Shown here piece after piece: positions 18,541 to 28,353 of a DNA stretch of 64,000 nt (position 1 is its first letter; every line of letters starts with the position of its first letter). Where the stretch lies: positions 5,552 to 69,551 of the forward strand of contig CALALV010000003.1 in NCBI GenBank assembly GCA_937925605.1, written 5' to 3'. The translations under genes and the position numbers were made by a program. A model generated the notes under the pieces. It was not told where the DNA came from, searched no databases, and saw only the letters and a program-made list of their open reading frames with translations. This DNA is from an uncultured Woeseia sp. (lineage in GTDB: Bacteria; Pseudomonadota; Gammaproteobacteria; Steroidobacterales; Woeseiaceae).

Positions 18541-20619
18541 TCACGGTGCCGGCCGGATCGTCATGTCGAAACAGGAACGCGCCGGGAACGCGGCCCGGTC
18601 GGTTTGCTCGTCCTTGTGGCGGAACTCGACGACGTCCATGACGTAGTCGCCGGCCGCGAGAACGTTCGGCGTCGTGAATGTCTCGCGATTCGCAACGCCA
18701 CTCAAGCCCTGCGAGTCGCCGTTGACGACGCGGTTCTGGATCGCACCGTCGAGGTAGAACAGCAGGTCCGGGTCGCTTTGGTCGCGGTCGTCGGCAGGGT
18801 CGTCCGGCGGCAGCTGCGCGACCGTCGCCGCGTCGGTGACGATGTCGAACTCGTAGCGGGCCGGCTGCGTGATCGTCATGCGCAGGAAACGGTGCTCGGA
18901 GAGCCGGTTGCCGTTCGCGTTCGCATTGTCGTGCTCGCGGTTCGAGCAGATGTTGACCGGCGTGCCGTCGGGCACGATGTCCGTGTAGACCGGCAGCGCG
19001 TCGGCCGGCTCCGCGCTGTTCGCGTCGTTGGTCTCGCCGTCGCCGTAGATACCGCTGCCGGTGATGTCGTGGTAAGCGCGCAGGTCGGTCACGAGCGGCT
19101 GGCTCGCGGGGTCCTCGGCTACCAGCCCATCGAGAAAGGAGAACACACTGGTATGTGCGGCCGTCTGCCGCTGGCGATCGACCATCGTGCGGAATATCGG
19201 CTCGAACCCGATGCTGCCGGAATCGCCGGTCGTGATTTCCGCCGGCGAGTCGTCCCACAGGTCGTAGATCAGCGCCATGACCGAGAACTCGTTGTACCAG
19301 CCACGCGGGCTAGGCGCGTCGCTCTCGATGTCTATACGGAAACCGTTGGCCTGCGCCGTACCCTGCGTGTCGCAGTAGCTGGCGCTCTCGAGCGCGATGC
19401 CGGACAGCGCCGTCGCCCAGCCCTCACCGAAGGCGACCCGCATGTCCAGCCGGTCGCCGAAGCCGTGCGGCCCGCCGATGCTGTCGGAGCGCGAGAAGAC
19501 GTCTTCGAAATAGTGTCCCCACTCGTGCACGATGACATGGTCGTCGAATTCCTCGGTATCGCTGTTGGCGCCGCCGAGCAGGAACAGGGAGTCGATGCTG
19601 CCGAGGTAGAACGAGGTGCCGATCTCGCCGGCAGCGACGTTCTCGTCGAAAGTGCCGCTGCCCTGCGCGTTCGTGTTGTTCACGCTCCAGAAGGCGTCGA
19701 GCGGTGCGAAGTTCGCCGCCCCATCCACGCCCGTGATCGCGAGCATCGCGGTGTAGATTGCATCGAGCACGGCGAACGGCGCCGCGGCGCGCACGCCCGT
19801 GTAGCTGCTGCCGCCCCAGCCGGTCGTCGCCGTGACGTTGCGCTGCTGGTCGGTCGTGCCGGAGTCGAAAGCCCCGGAATCGAGCGTATACAGCGGCCGC
19901 TGGCCGAGCGGCAGGCCGGTGCTCAAGGTGTTGTCGCGGACCTCGACGTCCCAGGACGGCGTGCCGCTCCGCTTCAGCTCGGCGCGCACCCGCAGCCTGA
20001 CGCTGCGCAGCGGATCCACGACGAGCGCGTAGCCGCCCGCATCATCACTGGTGGTCTCGGCGAGCACAGCGTTGCTGGCGGCGTCGAGCACCTGCACGGT
20101 CGCCGCACGGATGGGCCGGGTCTCGGTTGCGAGGTAGTTCAGCCCCACGCAATTCGGATTCGCCGGCACGAACTCGTAGCTCGCGACGCCGGAGATCGTG
20201 ACCGCGGCGCCCGCTTCCTGCACCGTGATGTCGACCTCGTCGCTGCCCGACAGCCCGGCCGCATCGGTCACGGTCAGCCTGAACGTCAGCAGCTCGGGCA
20301 CGCCGGCGGCCACGTCCGGCGCCAGGAACGAGGCAGCGGCCCGGTCGGCGTTGTCGATCGTGACGGGAATTCCGGCCACCTGGGTCCAGGCGTAGCGCAG
20401 CGTGTCGCCGGCGTTCGCGTCGCTGCCGGAGCCTGTGAGCTGCACGGTGGTCAGTTCCGCGACGCTGCGATCGCTGCCGGCATCGGCGACGGGGGCGACG
20501 TTGCCGCCGCCGTTGCCACCGTTGCCACCGCCGGAGCCGCCGCCACCGCAGGCGGCGATCAGCAGGACAACCGGCAGCAGGCTGCGGGCGCGGGGGCTAT
20601 TGCTTGCATGGCGCATCAT
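18541..20619 (-). CDS. Secreted metalloprotease-like lipoprotein with an N-terminal Ig/PKD-like domain
   Basis: The start chosen is the ATG at 20619 (MMRHASNS), which places the signal peptide and lipobox (LIAAC) at the N-terminus. A Gly/Asn-rich linker follows, then a PKD/REJ-like beta domain (VADAGSDRSVAELTTVQL, TVTDAAGLSG). The catalytic region has the zinc motif HEWGH followed about 30 residues later by FGEGWATALSG, whose glutamate fits the third ligand of a gluzincin protease. The C-terminal part resembles pre-peptidase beta domains. It is probably exported, calcium- or zinc-dependent, and degrades external protein. The assignment rests on the zinc motifs. Confidence 0.8.
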   Translation of the reverse strand: MMRHASNSPRARSLLPVVLLIAACGGGGSGGGNGGNGGGNVAPVADAGSDRSVAELTTVQLTGSGSDANAGDTLRYAWTQVAGIPVTIDNADRAAASFLAPDVAAGVPELLTFRLTVTDAAGLSGSDEVDITVQEAGAAVTISGVASYEFVPANPNCVGLNYLATETRPIRAATVQVLDAASNAVLAETTSDDAGGYALVVDPLRSVRLRVRAELKRSGTPSWDVEVRDNTLSTGLPLGQRPLYTLDSGAFDSGTTDQQRNVTATTGWGGSSYTGVRAAAPFAVLDAIYTAMLAITGVDGAANFAPLDAFWSVNNTNAQGSGTFDENVAAGEIGTSFYLGSIDSLFLLGGANSDTEEFDDHVIVHEWGHYFEDVFSRSDSIGGPHGFGDRLDMRVAFGEGWATALSGIALESASYCDTQGTAQANGFRIDIESDAPSPRGWYNEFSVMALIYDLWDDSPAEITTGDSGSIGFEPIFRTMVDRQRQTAAHTSVFSFLDGLVAEDPASQPLVTDLRAYHDITGSGIYGDGETNDANSAEPADALPVYTDIVPDGTPVNICSNREHDNANANGNRLSEHRFLRMTITQPARYEFDIVTDAATVAQLPPDDPADDRDQSDPDLLFYLDGAIQNRVVNGDSQGLSGVANRETFTTPNVLAAGDYVMDVVEFRHKDEQTDRAAFPARSCFDMTIRPAP

Positions 20620-20815
20620 CGGCAATCCGTGTCCTCCGGTGCCCGGGCTGCCGGCCGCCGCGCCCCCGAATTCGCGGTTGTGACGGGCAATCAAGGCCTT
20701 ATTGCGACCCAGGTCCTGTTAATTGGCCGAGTATTGTTAGAATTTCCCGGCTGAAATAGTTCCTGTCTCACGAAAACCGGCCCGGGTCCGGTCCAGCAGA
20801 GCGAGAATACGCGGT

Positions 20816-21826
20816 ATGTCGAAGAAAACCATCCTCGTGACGGGCGGCGCCGGCTACATCGGCAGCCACGTGGTGCGCCAGCTCGGCGAGCAGGACGAAG
20901 ACGTCGTCGTCCTCGACAACCTCTCGACCGGCTTCGAGGAGGCCGTGACCCACGGCAAGCTGATCGTCGGCGATACCGGCGACGCAGCGATCCTGGCGAC
21001 GATCTTCGACAAGCACGACATCGACACGGTCATGCACTTCGCGGCCGCCACCGTGGTCCCGGAATCGGTCGCCGACCCGCTCAAGTACTACGGCAACAAC
21101 ACGGCCAACAGCCGCACGTTGCTCGAGGCTGCGCAGCGCGCCGGCGTCAAGCACTTCGTGTTTTCCTCCACGGCGGCGGTCTACGGCATCCCGAAAGGCG
21201 GCCGCGCCGCCGAAAGCATGCCGACGAAACCGATCAATCCCTACGGCACGTCGAAGCTCATGACCGAGTGGATGCTCAGGGACCTGGCCGCCGCCGGCGG
21301 CCCGTCCTACGTGAGCCTGCGCTACTTCAACGTCGCCGGCTGCGACCCGTCGGGCAGGATCGGCCAGTCCACGCCGAAAGCGACGCTGCTGGTCAAGGTC
21401 GCCTGCGAGGCGGCCGTCGGCACGCGGCCGCAGGTCTCGGTCTTCGGGACGGACTACCCGACGCCGGACGGCACCGGCCTGCGCGACTATATCCACGTCG
21501 AGGACCTCGCCGCCGCGCACCTCGTCGCGCTCGACTACCTGCGCGACGGCGGCCGCAGCGCGACGCTGAACTGCGGCTACGGCCACGGCTATAGCGTGCG
21601 CGAAGTGCTGGCCGCGGTGGAGCGCGCGAACGGCAAGCCGTTGAACGTCGTCGAGGAAGGCCGCCGCCCCGGCGACCCGCCCGAGCTCGTCGCCGAAGTC
21701 GGCAAGATCCGCAAGCTGCTCGACTGGACGCCGCGCTACGACGATCTCGACACGATCGTGCGCACCAGCCTCGAATGGGAACGCCGCATCGCGGCGCGCG
21801 ACGAGAGCGCCTACTGGCGCGACTGA
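20816..21826 (+). CDS. galE: UDP-glucose 4-epimerase
   Basis: This 336-residue short-chain dehydrogenase/reductase-type enzyme has the NAD-binding motif GGAGYIGSH near 10-18, SSTAAVYG and the YGTSK active-site motif (YxxxK), and a C-terminal GDPPELVAEVGKIRKLLDW typical of GalE. It interconverts UDP-glucose and UDP-galactose and supplies sugars for surface polysaccharide. It is on the plus strand, 85 bases before the GlrK-like gene, and probably independent of it. Confidence 0.93.
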   Translation: MSKKTILVTGGAGYIGSHVVRQLGEQDEDVVVLDNLSTGFEEAVTHGKLIVGDTGDAAILATIFDKHDIDTVMHFAAATVVPESVADPLKYYGNNTANSRTLLEAAQRAGVKHFVFSSTAAVYGIPKGGRAAESMPTKPINPYGTSKLMTEWMLRDLAAAGGPSYVSLRYFNVAGCDPSGRIGQSTPKATLLVKVACEAAVGTRPQVSVFGTDYPTPDGTGLRDYIHVEDLAAAHLVALDYLRDGGRSATLNCGYGHGYSVREVLAAVERANGKPLNVVEEGRRPGDPPELVAEVGKIRKLLDWTPRYDDLDTIVRTSLEWERRIAARDESAYWRD

Positions 21827-21911
21827 GGGGCGCGATGGCGGGCAGCGACGGCGATCACCCGCAAGCGCGCTGCCGGCGGCGGCAGGCAGCGCCGATGCTA
21901 CACTCGCCGGG

Positions 21912-23372
21912 ATGAGAATTCCGCGCCCCCGCTCCCTGAACGGCCTGATCCTGGTCGGCTTCGGCCTGGTCGCCGCGCCGCTCCTGGTCGCGGTGGTCTG
22001 GGCGCTGGTCAGCCTCGACCGGCTGGCCGAGCAGAGCGAGCAGCTGATGCAGACCGGCGTGACCGCCGCGGAGCAGAACCGCCTGCTGTTCGAATCGCTG
22101 GGCTCCTTCGAGCGGGTCGCACGCCAGCACCACGTCCTCGGCACGCCCGACAGCGCGGAGCTGTTGCGCCAGGACCTGAACGTACTGGAATCCCGCCTCG
22201 ACACGATGGCGCCGCTCATCGTGCAGGCCGACGCCGGCGTGCTCGGCGAGGGTATCAGCGCACGCGCGCGCGGCATCGTTGCGGCGCTGCTCGGCGACGA
22301 CGCATCGCGGGCCGACGAGGCACTGGACGGCTTCGCCCTGCTGCGGCGCGACGTCAACCGGCTCACGGTCATGCTCAGCACGCACATCGACCTCGAGCTC
22401 AGCCGCCTGCAGGACAATATCCGCGAGGCACAGCAGGTCTCGGCCTGGCAGACCGCGGCGCTGGTGCCCGGCACGATCGTGCTGGTCCTGTTCTTCACGC
22501 TGCTGGTCGCGCGGCCGATCCGGCAGATCGACAAGGCCATCAGCCAGCTCGGCCAGAGCGGGTTTTCGAAGCCGATATCGATCCGCGGCCCGACCGACCT
22601 CGAGAAGCTCGGCCGGCAGCTCGACTGGCTGCGGCGCAGGCTGCTCGAACTCGCGCAGGAGAAGAACCGCTTCCTGCGGCACATGTCGCACGAGCTGAAG
22701 ACGCCGCTCGCCAACATCCGCGAGGGCACCGAGCTGCTGCTCGACGGCGCGGTCGGTGAACTCGACGCGCCGCAGCGCGAAGTCACCGACATCCTTCGTC
22801 ACAACGGGCTGAAGTTGCAGCAGCTGATCGAGAACCTGCTGAGCTTCAGTGCCTGGCAGACCCGCAACGAGGTACTCACGCGCAGCGAGTTCCCGATCCG
22901 GGCGCTGGTCGTCTCGGTCGCCAAGGCGCAGCGGCTCGCGCTCAAGGCCGCGCAGATCCAACTGAGGCTGGAGGTCGCGGACGTCGTCATCGACGCCGAT
23001 CGCGACAAGCTGCGCACCGTGCTCGACAACCTGCTGTCGAATGCCGTCAAGTTCACGCCGCGCGGCGGCCTGATAACCATCCGCGGCAGCGTGGACGAAC
23101 TCGGCTTTGTCCTCGAGGTGGCGGATACGGGACCCGGCGTTCCCGAGGAGGAGCGCCCGCGCATCTTCGAGGCCTTCTTCCAGGGCCGGCGCAAGCAGGG
23201 TGGGCAGGTCGCCGGTACGGGCATTGGCCTGTCCGTCGTGCTCGAGTGCGTGCAGGCGCACGAAGGCACGGTCGAGCTGATTGACAGTGACGAATTCCCG
23301 GGCGCGCATTTCCGCATACTGATCCCGCAGGAAAGCGCGCTGGTCGAACCGAGGATGGCGAAGAGTGCCTGA
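21912..23372 (+). CDS. glrK: Membrane sensor histidine kinase, GlrK/QseE-like
   Basis: The 486-residue kinase has a membrane helix at about 11-32, a helical periplasmic domain, a second helix at about 181-200, a HAMP domain at about 200-250, HisKA with FLRHMSHELKTPL (H260) and an HATPase domain (LDNLLSNAVKF, DTGPGV, GTGIGLSVV). It is the first gene of a three-gene set: QseG-like lipoprotein, then sigma-54 response regulator. That order is the one seen for glrK-qseG-glrR in enterics, where the kinase controls envelope-stress and amino-sugar small-RNA promoters. The end overlaps the next start as GTGCCTGA. Confidence 0.88.
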   Translation: MRIPRPRSLNGLILVGFGLVAAPLLVAVVWALVSLDRLAEQSEQLMQTGVTAAEQNRLLFESLGSFERVARQHHVLGTPDSAELLRQDLNVLESRLDTMAPLIVQADAGVLGEGISARARGIVAALLGDDASRADEALDGFALLRRDVNRLTVMLSTHIDLELSRLQDNIREAQQVSAWQTAALVPGTIVLVLFFTLLVARPIRQIDKAISQLGQSGFSKPISIRGPTDLEKLGRQLDWLRRRLLELAQEKNRFLRHMSHELKTPLANIREGTELLLDGAVGELDAPQREVTDILRHNGLKLQQLIENLLSFSAWQTRNEVLTRSEFPIRALVVSVAKAQRLALKAAQIQLRLEVADVVIDADRDKLRTVLDNLLSNAVKFTPRGGLITIRGSVDELGFVLEVADTGPGVPEEERPRIFEAFFQGRRKQGGQVAGTGIGLSVVLECVQAHEGTVELIDSDEFPGAHFRILIPQESALVEPRMAKSA

Positions 23373-23997
23373 GACCCGGACATGGCGGTTGCCGCTCCTG
23401 CTCTGCGCAACGACGCTGGCTGGCGGCTGCGCACAGTTCCAGGACTGTCTGCGCACGGATCGCCGCAGCGTCCCCGAAGATGGCGTCATCCTCGGTGCGC
23501 CGGAGGCGGAGCAATACATCGACGAGATGTACCGCCTCGCGAGCGGCGATCCGGCGACGCAGGCGGAAATCTATGCCGACGCCGAAGCGGCCGCGACGCT
23601 GACGCCCGAGACCTCGACGCGGCTGCGCTTCGCGCTGGTGCTGGCAACCCCGAATCACCCGGAGAGCGACGCCGAGCGCGCGCAGGACCTGTTCCGGGAA
23701 CTGCTCTCGCAAACCGAGCTGATGACGCCCGCCGAGGTGTCGCTCGCGACCATTCACCTGCACGAGGTCGAACGCCGCCTCTCGCTGGAGAGCGAAGCCG
23801 AGCGCCTGCGCATCGAATCCGCGCGCGCCGACAACACCGAGCAGCGCGCGATCGAACAGCGGATAGCGCGGGTCGAGGCCGAGAACCGGGCGCTGCGCGA
23901 ATCGCTGGCGGAGGCCGAGCAGAAGCTCGAGGCGATCACGACGATCGAGCGCTCGATCCGGGAGCAGGCGGACAACGGCGACAACCAGCGCCGCTGA
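23365..23997 (+). CDS. QseG-like outer-membrane lipoprotein
   Basis: The GTG start overlaps the kinase stop by eight bases. The 210-residue product has a signal with lipobox AGGC (cysteine near 22), a helical TPR-like part (about 50-140) and a C-terminal coiled coil rich in Glu/Arg (about 145-205). In enteric bacteria the QseG lipoprotein in this position binds the kinase QseE/GlrK and activates it. The gene order, lipoprotein signal and coiled coil support that role here; sequence similarity to QseG was not measured. Confidence 0.78.
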   Translation: MPETRTWRLPLLLCATTLAGGCAQFQDCLRTDRRSVPEDGVILGAPEAEQYIDEMYRLASGDPATQAEIYADAEAAATLTPETSTRLRFALVLATPNHPESDAERAQDLFRELLSQTELMTPAEVSLATIHLHEVERRLSLESEAERLRIESARADNTEQRAIEQRIARVEAENRALRESLAEAEQKLEAITTIERSIREQADNGDNQRR

Positions 23998-24105
23998 CGC
24001 CTGCACGCGCGGCCTGTCTCCGCGCGGCGACACCACGATCACGGTAGGACAAATGGCGTGTTCATCGCCATAATGGCCGTCTCGTGCGACCTGAGCCGTA
24101 ACGCC

Positions 24106-25464
24106 ATGCCGAGCAAATCTTCCACAACGAGGGGCCGCATCCTGCTGGTCGACGACGACCCGGGACTGCTGCGCCTGCTGTCCATTCGCCTGCGCGCCGA
24201 GGACTACGAGGTCGAGGCTGTCGAAAGCGCGGAGCGCGCGCTCGCGGTGCTGCACCGCTTTCACCCGGACCTGGTGATCACCGACCTGCGCATGGACAAG
24301 ATGGACGGCATCGGCCTGCTCAAGGAACTGCAGGGCCGCAGCCCGGGGCTGCGCGTGCTGATCATCACCGCGCACGGCACGATCCCGGACGCCGTCACGG
24401 CGACCCAGTCCGGTGCCTTCGGCTTCCTGACCAAGCCGATCGACAAGGACGAGCTGATGGAAACCGTCGGGCGCGCGATGAAAATTTCCGGCAGCCCGGC
24501 CGTCGAGGTCGACGAGGACTGGTCCGACGAGATCATTACCCGCAACCCGAAACTCAAGGAGATCCTCGCGCAGGCGAAGATGGTCGCGGCCACCGACGCG
24601 CGCGTGCTGGTCACCGGCGAGTCCGGCACCGGCAAGGAACTCCTGGCCCGGGCCATCCACAAGGCGAGCCCGCGGCGCACGAAGCCCTTCGTTGCGATCA
24701 ACTGCAGCGCGATGGCCGAGAACCTGCTCGAATCGGAGCTGTTCGGCCACGAGAAAGGGGCCTTTACCGGCGCGACCCGCAGCCACAAGGGCCTGTTCCA
24801 GGCGGCCGAGGGCGGCACGCTGCTGCTCGACGAGATCGGCGACATGCCGATGCGCTTGCAGGTCAAGCTGCTGCGCGTCCTGCAGGAAAACCAGGTGCGG
24901 CCGGTCGGCAGCACCGACGCGATCTCGGTCGACGTGCGCATCGTCTCGGCGACGCACCGCGACCTGCAGGCGATGATGCGCGACGGGCGCTTCCGCGAGG
25001 ACCTTTACTACCGGCTCAACGTCGTCAACATTCGCCTGCCGTCGCTCGACGAGCGGCGCGAGGACATCCCGCTGCTGGTTTCGCATTTCCTGCAGCAGCT
25101 CGCGAAGGAAGGCGGCCAGGACCGCAAGGTGTATGCGCCCGAGGCGGTCGAACTGCTGGTCACGGCCGAGTGGCCGGGCAACGTCCGCCAGCTCTACAAC
25201 GTCGTGCGCCAGAACGTCGCGCTGTCGCGCTCGCCCGTCATCAGCGGCGAGCTGGTGCAGTCCTCGCTCGGCGAACGCGCCGGCAAGCTGATGTCCTTTT
25301 CCGACGCGCGTGACGAGTTCACGCGCAATTACCTGTCGCAGATCCTGCAGATCACGGCCGGCAACGTGAGCCAGGCCGCGCGCCTCGCCAAGCGCAACCG
25401 GACCGACTTCTACAAGCTGCTGGCCCGCCACGACCTGAACCCGGACGCGTTCAAGGTGCGCTGA
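24106..25464 (+). CDS. glrR: Sigma-54-dependent response regulator, GlrR/QseF-like
   Basis: The start chosen is the ATG at 24106 (MPSKSSTTRG), which gives a normal receiver N-terminus; a GTG 48 bases upstream is possible. The receiver has DDD at 16-18 and phospho-acceptor D60. A sigma-54 AAA+ domain follows with GESGTGKE, the sigma-54 contact loop GAFTGA and DEIGDMP, then a Fis-type HTH near 415-450 (NVSQAARLAKRNRTDFYKLL). It should activate sigma-54 promoters when phosphorylated by the kinase two genes upstream. Confidence 0.9.
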   Translation: MPSKSSTTRGRILLVDDDPGLLRLLSIRLRAEDYEVEAVESAERALAVLHRFHPDLVITDLRMDKMDGIGLLKELQGRSPGLRVLIITAHGTIPDAVTATQSGAFGFLTKPIDKDELMETVGRAMKISGSPAVEVDEDWSDEIITRNPKLKEILAQAKMVAATDARVLVTGESGTGKELLARAIHKASPRRTKPFVAINCSAMAENLLESELFGHEKGAFTGATRSHKGLFQAAEGGTLLLDEIGDMPMRLQVKLLRVLQENQVRPVGSTDAISVDVRIVSATHRDLQAMMRDGRFREDLYYRLNVVNIRLPSLDERREDIPLLVSHFLQQLAKEGGQDRKVYAPEAVELLVTAEWPGNVRQLYNVVRQNVALSRSPVISGELVQSSLGERAGKLMSFSDARDEFTRNYLSQILQITAGNVSQAARLAKRNRTDFYKLLARHDLNPDAFKVR

Positions 25465-25580
25465 GCGCGCCGGCCGCCGAACCCGGACCCGGATTCCCCG
25501 CCGCCCCCCGACCGTGCCGCCGGACCTGCGCCGGCAGCCGCGGCGCTGCGCCCTGCGCCGCTCTGCAGCTGCAAAATGCA

Positions 25581-25603
25581 GTTGCGAATCATTCTCATTT
25601 TCG
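25581..25603 (+). promoter_or_regulatory. Fur-box-like operator before the TonB receptor
   Basis: The sequence AATCATTCTCATT with flanking GCG and TTCGTTAA matches the core of the Fur consensus (ATGATAATCATTATC) over most positions. It lies about 65 bases before the receptor start. A nearly identical AATCATTCTCATT plus CGTT occurs upstream of the ferredoxin gene, which supports shared iron control. Confidence 0.7.
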
Positions 25604-25665
25604 TTAACGTTTCGTCATCGGGAATGCCCGCGCAAGCGGGCCGGACATCCAAGAGGCGACACCCC

Positions 25666-27885
25666 ATGCACCACTCCGCCGCAGCCGTCAGCGTGGCCGC
25701 CACGCTGCTGCTCGCCAGCACCCCCCTTCTCGCCGACGCCGACCCGGCCCAGCCGGGTAGCGACGAACCCCTCGACAACGTCACGATCATCGGCCACCGC
25801 CGCGACGTGCGCGACGTGCCGGGATCGGCCCACATCGTCGACGAGGCCGAGCTCGAGCGGCTGAAGCACGCGGACGTCATGCGCGTGCTGCGCAGCGTGC
25901 CGGGTGTCTACGTCCAGGAGGAAGACGGCTACGGCCTGCGGCCGAACATCGGCATCCGCGGCTCGGGTCTCGACCGCAGCGCGCGCATCGCGCTGCTCGA
26001 GGATGGCGTTCTGATCGCGCCCGCGCCCTACGCGGCTTCCTCGGCCTACTACTTTCCGACCCAGCGCCGCATGCACGCGCTAGAGGTCCTGAAGGGTCCG
26101 GCGGCCGTGACCGTCGGGCCGCGCACGACCGGCGGTGCCGTCAACCTGATCTCGACGCCGATCCCGGACGACTTCTCGGCGAACGGCGACCTGCGACTCG
26201 GTCAGCACGACAGCCTCGACGCCCACGTCAACGTCGGCGACCGCGGCGAACGCTTTTCCTGGCTGGTCGAGACCGTGCAGACGACGACCGACGGCTTCAA
26301 GACGATCAACGCCCCGGCCAGCGGCTCGACCGGCTTCGACATCGAGGACTACCTCGTCAAGCTGCAGCTGGACGGCGATCCGGCCGCCCGCCTGAACCAC
26401 AGCCTGCGCCTCAAGGCCGGCTACACCAACCAGGTTTCCGACGAGACCTACCTGGGCCTCACTGCGGACGACTTCGCCGAGGACCCGTACCAGCGCTACG
26501 CGGCCTCCGCGGGCGACGTGTTCGACGGCGAACACCACCAGCTGCAGCTGGCCTGGCTCGTCGACGCGGACGGTGCCTGGCAGGGTGAGCTGACGGCCTA
26601 CCGCAACGAGTTCGAGCGCGACTGGTTCAAGCTGCAGTCCGTCGGCGGCGTCGGCATCGCCAGCATCGTCGACGACCCGGACACCTACGCCACCGAGTAC
26701 GGCTGGCTGACCGGCACGACGAGCCCCGACGATGCGCTGGTCAAGCGGCACAACGCGCGCGAATACTACTCGCAGGGACTCCAGGGCTCGCTCTCGCGCG
26801 GTTTCGAGCTCGGCGGCGCGGAGCTGCGCCTGACGGGCGGCTTCCGGGTGCACGAGGACGAGGAAGACCGGCTGCAGGCCGAGGACGGCTTCCGCATGCA
26901 GGATGGCGAGCTGGTCCTGACCAGCGTCGGCGCCCCCGGCTCCAACACTAACCGCGTGAGCTCGGCGGACGCGCGCTCGCTGTTCGTCAGCGCCGAGATC
27001 GACGCCGGCAACTGGATCTTCACGCCGGGCCTGCGCTACGAGGACATCGACCTGGTCCGCGAGGACTATGCGACCGATGACCCGACCCGCGCCAACGGAC
27101 CGACCCGCGTACGCGAGAACTCGGCGTCCGTGCTGATCCCGGGCATCGGCGTGCTGTACCGCGTCAGCGACCGGCTGCGCCTGCTGGGCGGCGTGCACAA
27201 GGGCTACAACCCGCCGGCGCCGGGCAGCGACGCGGCCGAGGAGTCGAGCGTGAATTTCGAGGCCGGCGCCCGCTATGCGGCCGGCGCGCTGAGCCTCGAG
27301 GGCATCTGGTTCTACAACGACTACGACAACCTGGTCGGCACGGTCACCGCGTCGACCGGCGGCGGCGGACAGATCGGCGACCAGTTCGACGGCGGCGCCG
27401 TCACGGTGCAGGGCCTCGAGCTGTCGGCCAGCCACACCGTCGCCGGCATCAGCGAGTACGGCCTGGCGCTGCCGCTGCGCCTCGAATACACCTGGACGGC
27501 CGAGGCCGAGTTCCGGAACGGTTTCGAAAGCGACTTCGAGCCCTGGGGCGACGTCGTCGTCGGCGACGAGCTGCCCTACATCCCCGAGCACCAGCTGCGC
27601 GCGAGCGCGGGCCTTGAGCAGGAGCGTTTCGGCGTCGACCTGAGCGCGAGCTGGGTCGGCCGGATGCGCACGGTGGCCGGCCAGGATGCTTACGACCCGG
27701 ACGAGACCATCGACGCGCACGTCGTCTGGGACCTCGTGGGGCGCTACCGGCTGAGCGAGACGCTGACGGGCTACGTCAAGGTCGACAACCTGTTCGACGA
27801 GACCTACGTGGCGGCCCGCCGGCCGGCCGGCCTGCGTCCGGGCCTGGAACGCATGGCCTGGCTGGGCCTGACCTTCTCGCTTTGA
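25666..27885 (+). CDS. TonB-dependent outer-membrane receptor, FecA-like
   Basis: The start chosen is the ATG at 25666, which leaves a clean signal peptide (MHHSAAAVSVAATLLLASTPLLA). The frame is open upstream, but that stretch covers the Fur box. The 739-residue protein has a TonB-box-like DNVTIIG, a plug domain (about 50-165, IRGSGLDRSARIALLEDGV, EVLKGPAAVTVG) and a 22-strand-type barrel ending in a strand with terminal aromatic (LGLTFSL). Such receptors import ferric siderophores, ferric citrate or haem. The Fur-like operator and the adjacent bfd/bfr genes point to iron uptake. The ligand is unknown. Confidence 0.93.
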   Translation: MHHSAAAVSVAATLLLASTPLLADADPAQPGSDEPLDNVTIIGHRRDVRDVPGSAHIVDEAELERLKHADVMRVLRSVPGVYVQEEDGYGLRPNIGIRGSGLDRSARIALLEDGVLIAPAPYAASSAYYFPTQRRMHALEVLKGPAAVTVGPRTTGGAVNLISTPIPDDFSANGDLRLGQHDSLDAHVNVGDRGERFSWLVETVQTTTDGFKTINAPASGSTGFDIEDYLVKLQLDGDPAARLNHSLRLKAGYTNQVSDETYLGLTADDFAEDPYQRYAASAGDVFDGEHHQLQLAWLVDADGAWQGELTAYRNEFERDWFKLQSVGGVGIASIVDDPDTYATEYGWLTGTTSPDDALVKRHNAREYYSQGLQGSLSRGFELGGAELRLTGGFRVHEDEEDRLQAEDGFRMQDGELVLTSVGAPGSNTNRVSSADARSLFVSAEIDAGNWIFTPGLRYEDIDLVREDYATDDPTRANGPTRVRENSASVLIPGIGVLYRVSDRLRLLGGVHKGYNPPAPGSDAAEESSVNFEAGARYAAGALSLEGIWFYNDYDNLVGTVTASTGGGGQIGDQFDGGAVTVQGLELSASHTVAGISEYGLALPLRLEYTWTAEAEFRNGFESDFEPWGDVVVGDELPYIPEHQLRASAGLEQERFGVDLSASWVGRMRTVAGQDAYDPDETIDAHVVWDLVGRYRLSETLTGYVKVDNLFDETYVAARRPAGLRPGLERMAWLGLTFSL

Positions 27886-27923
27886 GCGGGCGCGTGACCG
27901 GGATCACGGCGGCCTGCAAATGT

Positions 27924-27945
27924 TATTGACAATCATTCTCATTAG
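27924..27945 (+). promoter_or_regulatory. Fur-box-like operator before bfd
   Basis: ATTGACAATCATTCTCATT closely follows the Fur consensus and shares its core and downstream CGTT with the operator before the TonB receptor. It sits about 40 bases before the ferredoxin start codon. Confidence 0.72.
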
Positions 27946-27985
27946 CGTTTAAATCAGGGTTCAATACAGGGAGTCCGTCCACACC

Positions 27986-28195
27986 GTGTACGTCTGCATC
28001 TGCAACGCCGTCACCGACAAGGACATTCGCCGTGCCGCGGCGAACGGTGCGGACACGCTGTACGAGCTGCAGGACCGCCTCGGCGTCGCCAGTTGCTGCG
28101 GCAGCTGCGCCGACCAGGCCGCCGAAATCCTGAGCGAGACGCGCCTCCGGCGCGGCCCGGTACAGCCGACGCTGTACGTACCCGCTCCCGCCTGA
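27986..28195 (+). CDS. bfd: Bacterioferritin-associated ferredoxin
   Basis: The 69-residue protein has the Bfd cysteine pattern: CxC near the start (VCICNAVTD) and CxxC later (ASCCGSC), which hold a [2Fe-2S] cluster. A GTG start is used, giving MYVCICN. Bfd reduces the iron core of bacterioferritin so that iron can be released. It is Fur-like regulated and lies directly before a bacterioferritin gene. The C-terminal 15 residues are a Pro-rich extension. Confidence 0.93.
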   Translation: MYVCICNAVTDKDIRRAAANGADTLYELQDRLGVASCCGSCADQAAEILSETRLRRGPVQPTLYVPAPA

Positions 28196-28210
28196 ATCCA
28201 GCCTGGCACC

Positions 28211-28241
28211 AGGGCGCGCGGCCGACTGGCTGGCGCGCCCT
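28211..28241 (+). terminator. Stem-loop between bfd and bfr
   Basis: AGGGCGCGC and GCGCGCCCT form perfect 9-bp arms around a 13-base loop that itself can pair GCC/GGC, followed by a moderately T-containing stretch. It is probably a terminator or attenuator separating bfd from bfr transcription. A weak Fur-like ATTGTTCTCATTCGGATT follows at about 28261. Confidence 0.5.
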
Positions 28242-28353
28242 CGCCTTGTTGCGAACGCACATTGTTCTCATTCGGATTGCGGCTAATTGTTGTTGCAGTC
28301 AACGGCACGGCGCCTATCATGAGACGCCGTCACCCACCCGCCACGGAGCCGAA

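Noticed and set aside
17905..20754. A plus-strand open frame of 949 codons
   Set aside because: It runs antisense to the lipoprotein and metalloprotease genes and has no domain or ribosome site; a GC-skew artefact.
20768..25431. Very long minus-strand frames opposite galE, glrK and glrR
   Set aside because: Their translations are Arg/Ala/Val-rich with no recognisable domain, and the plus strand has complete enzymes.
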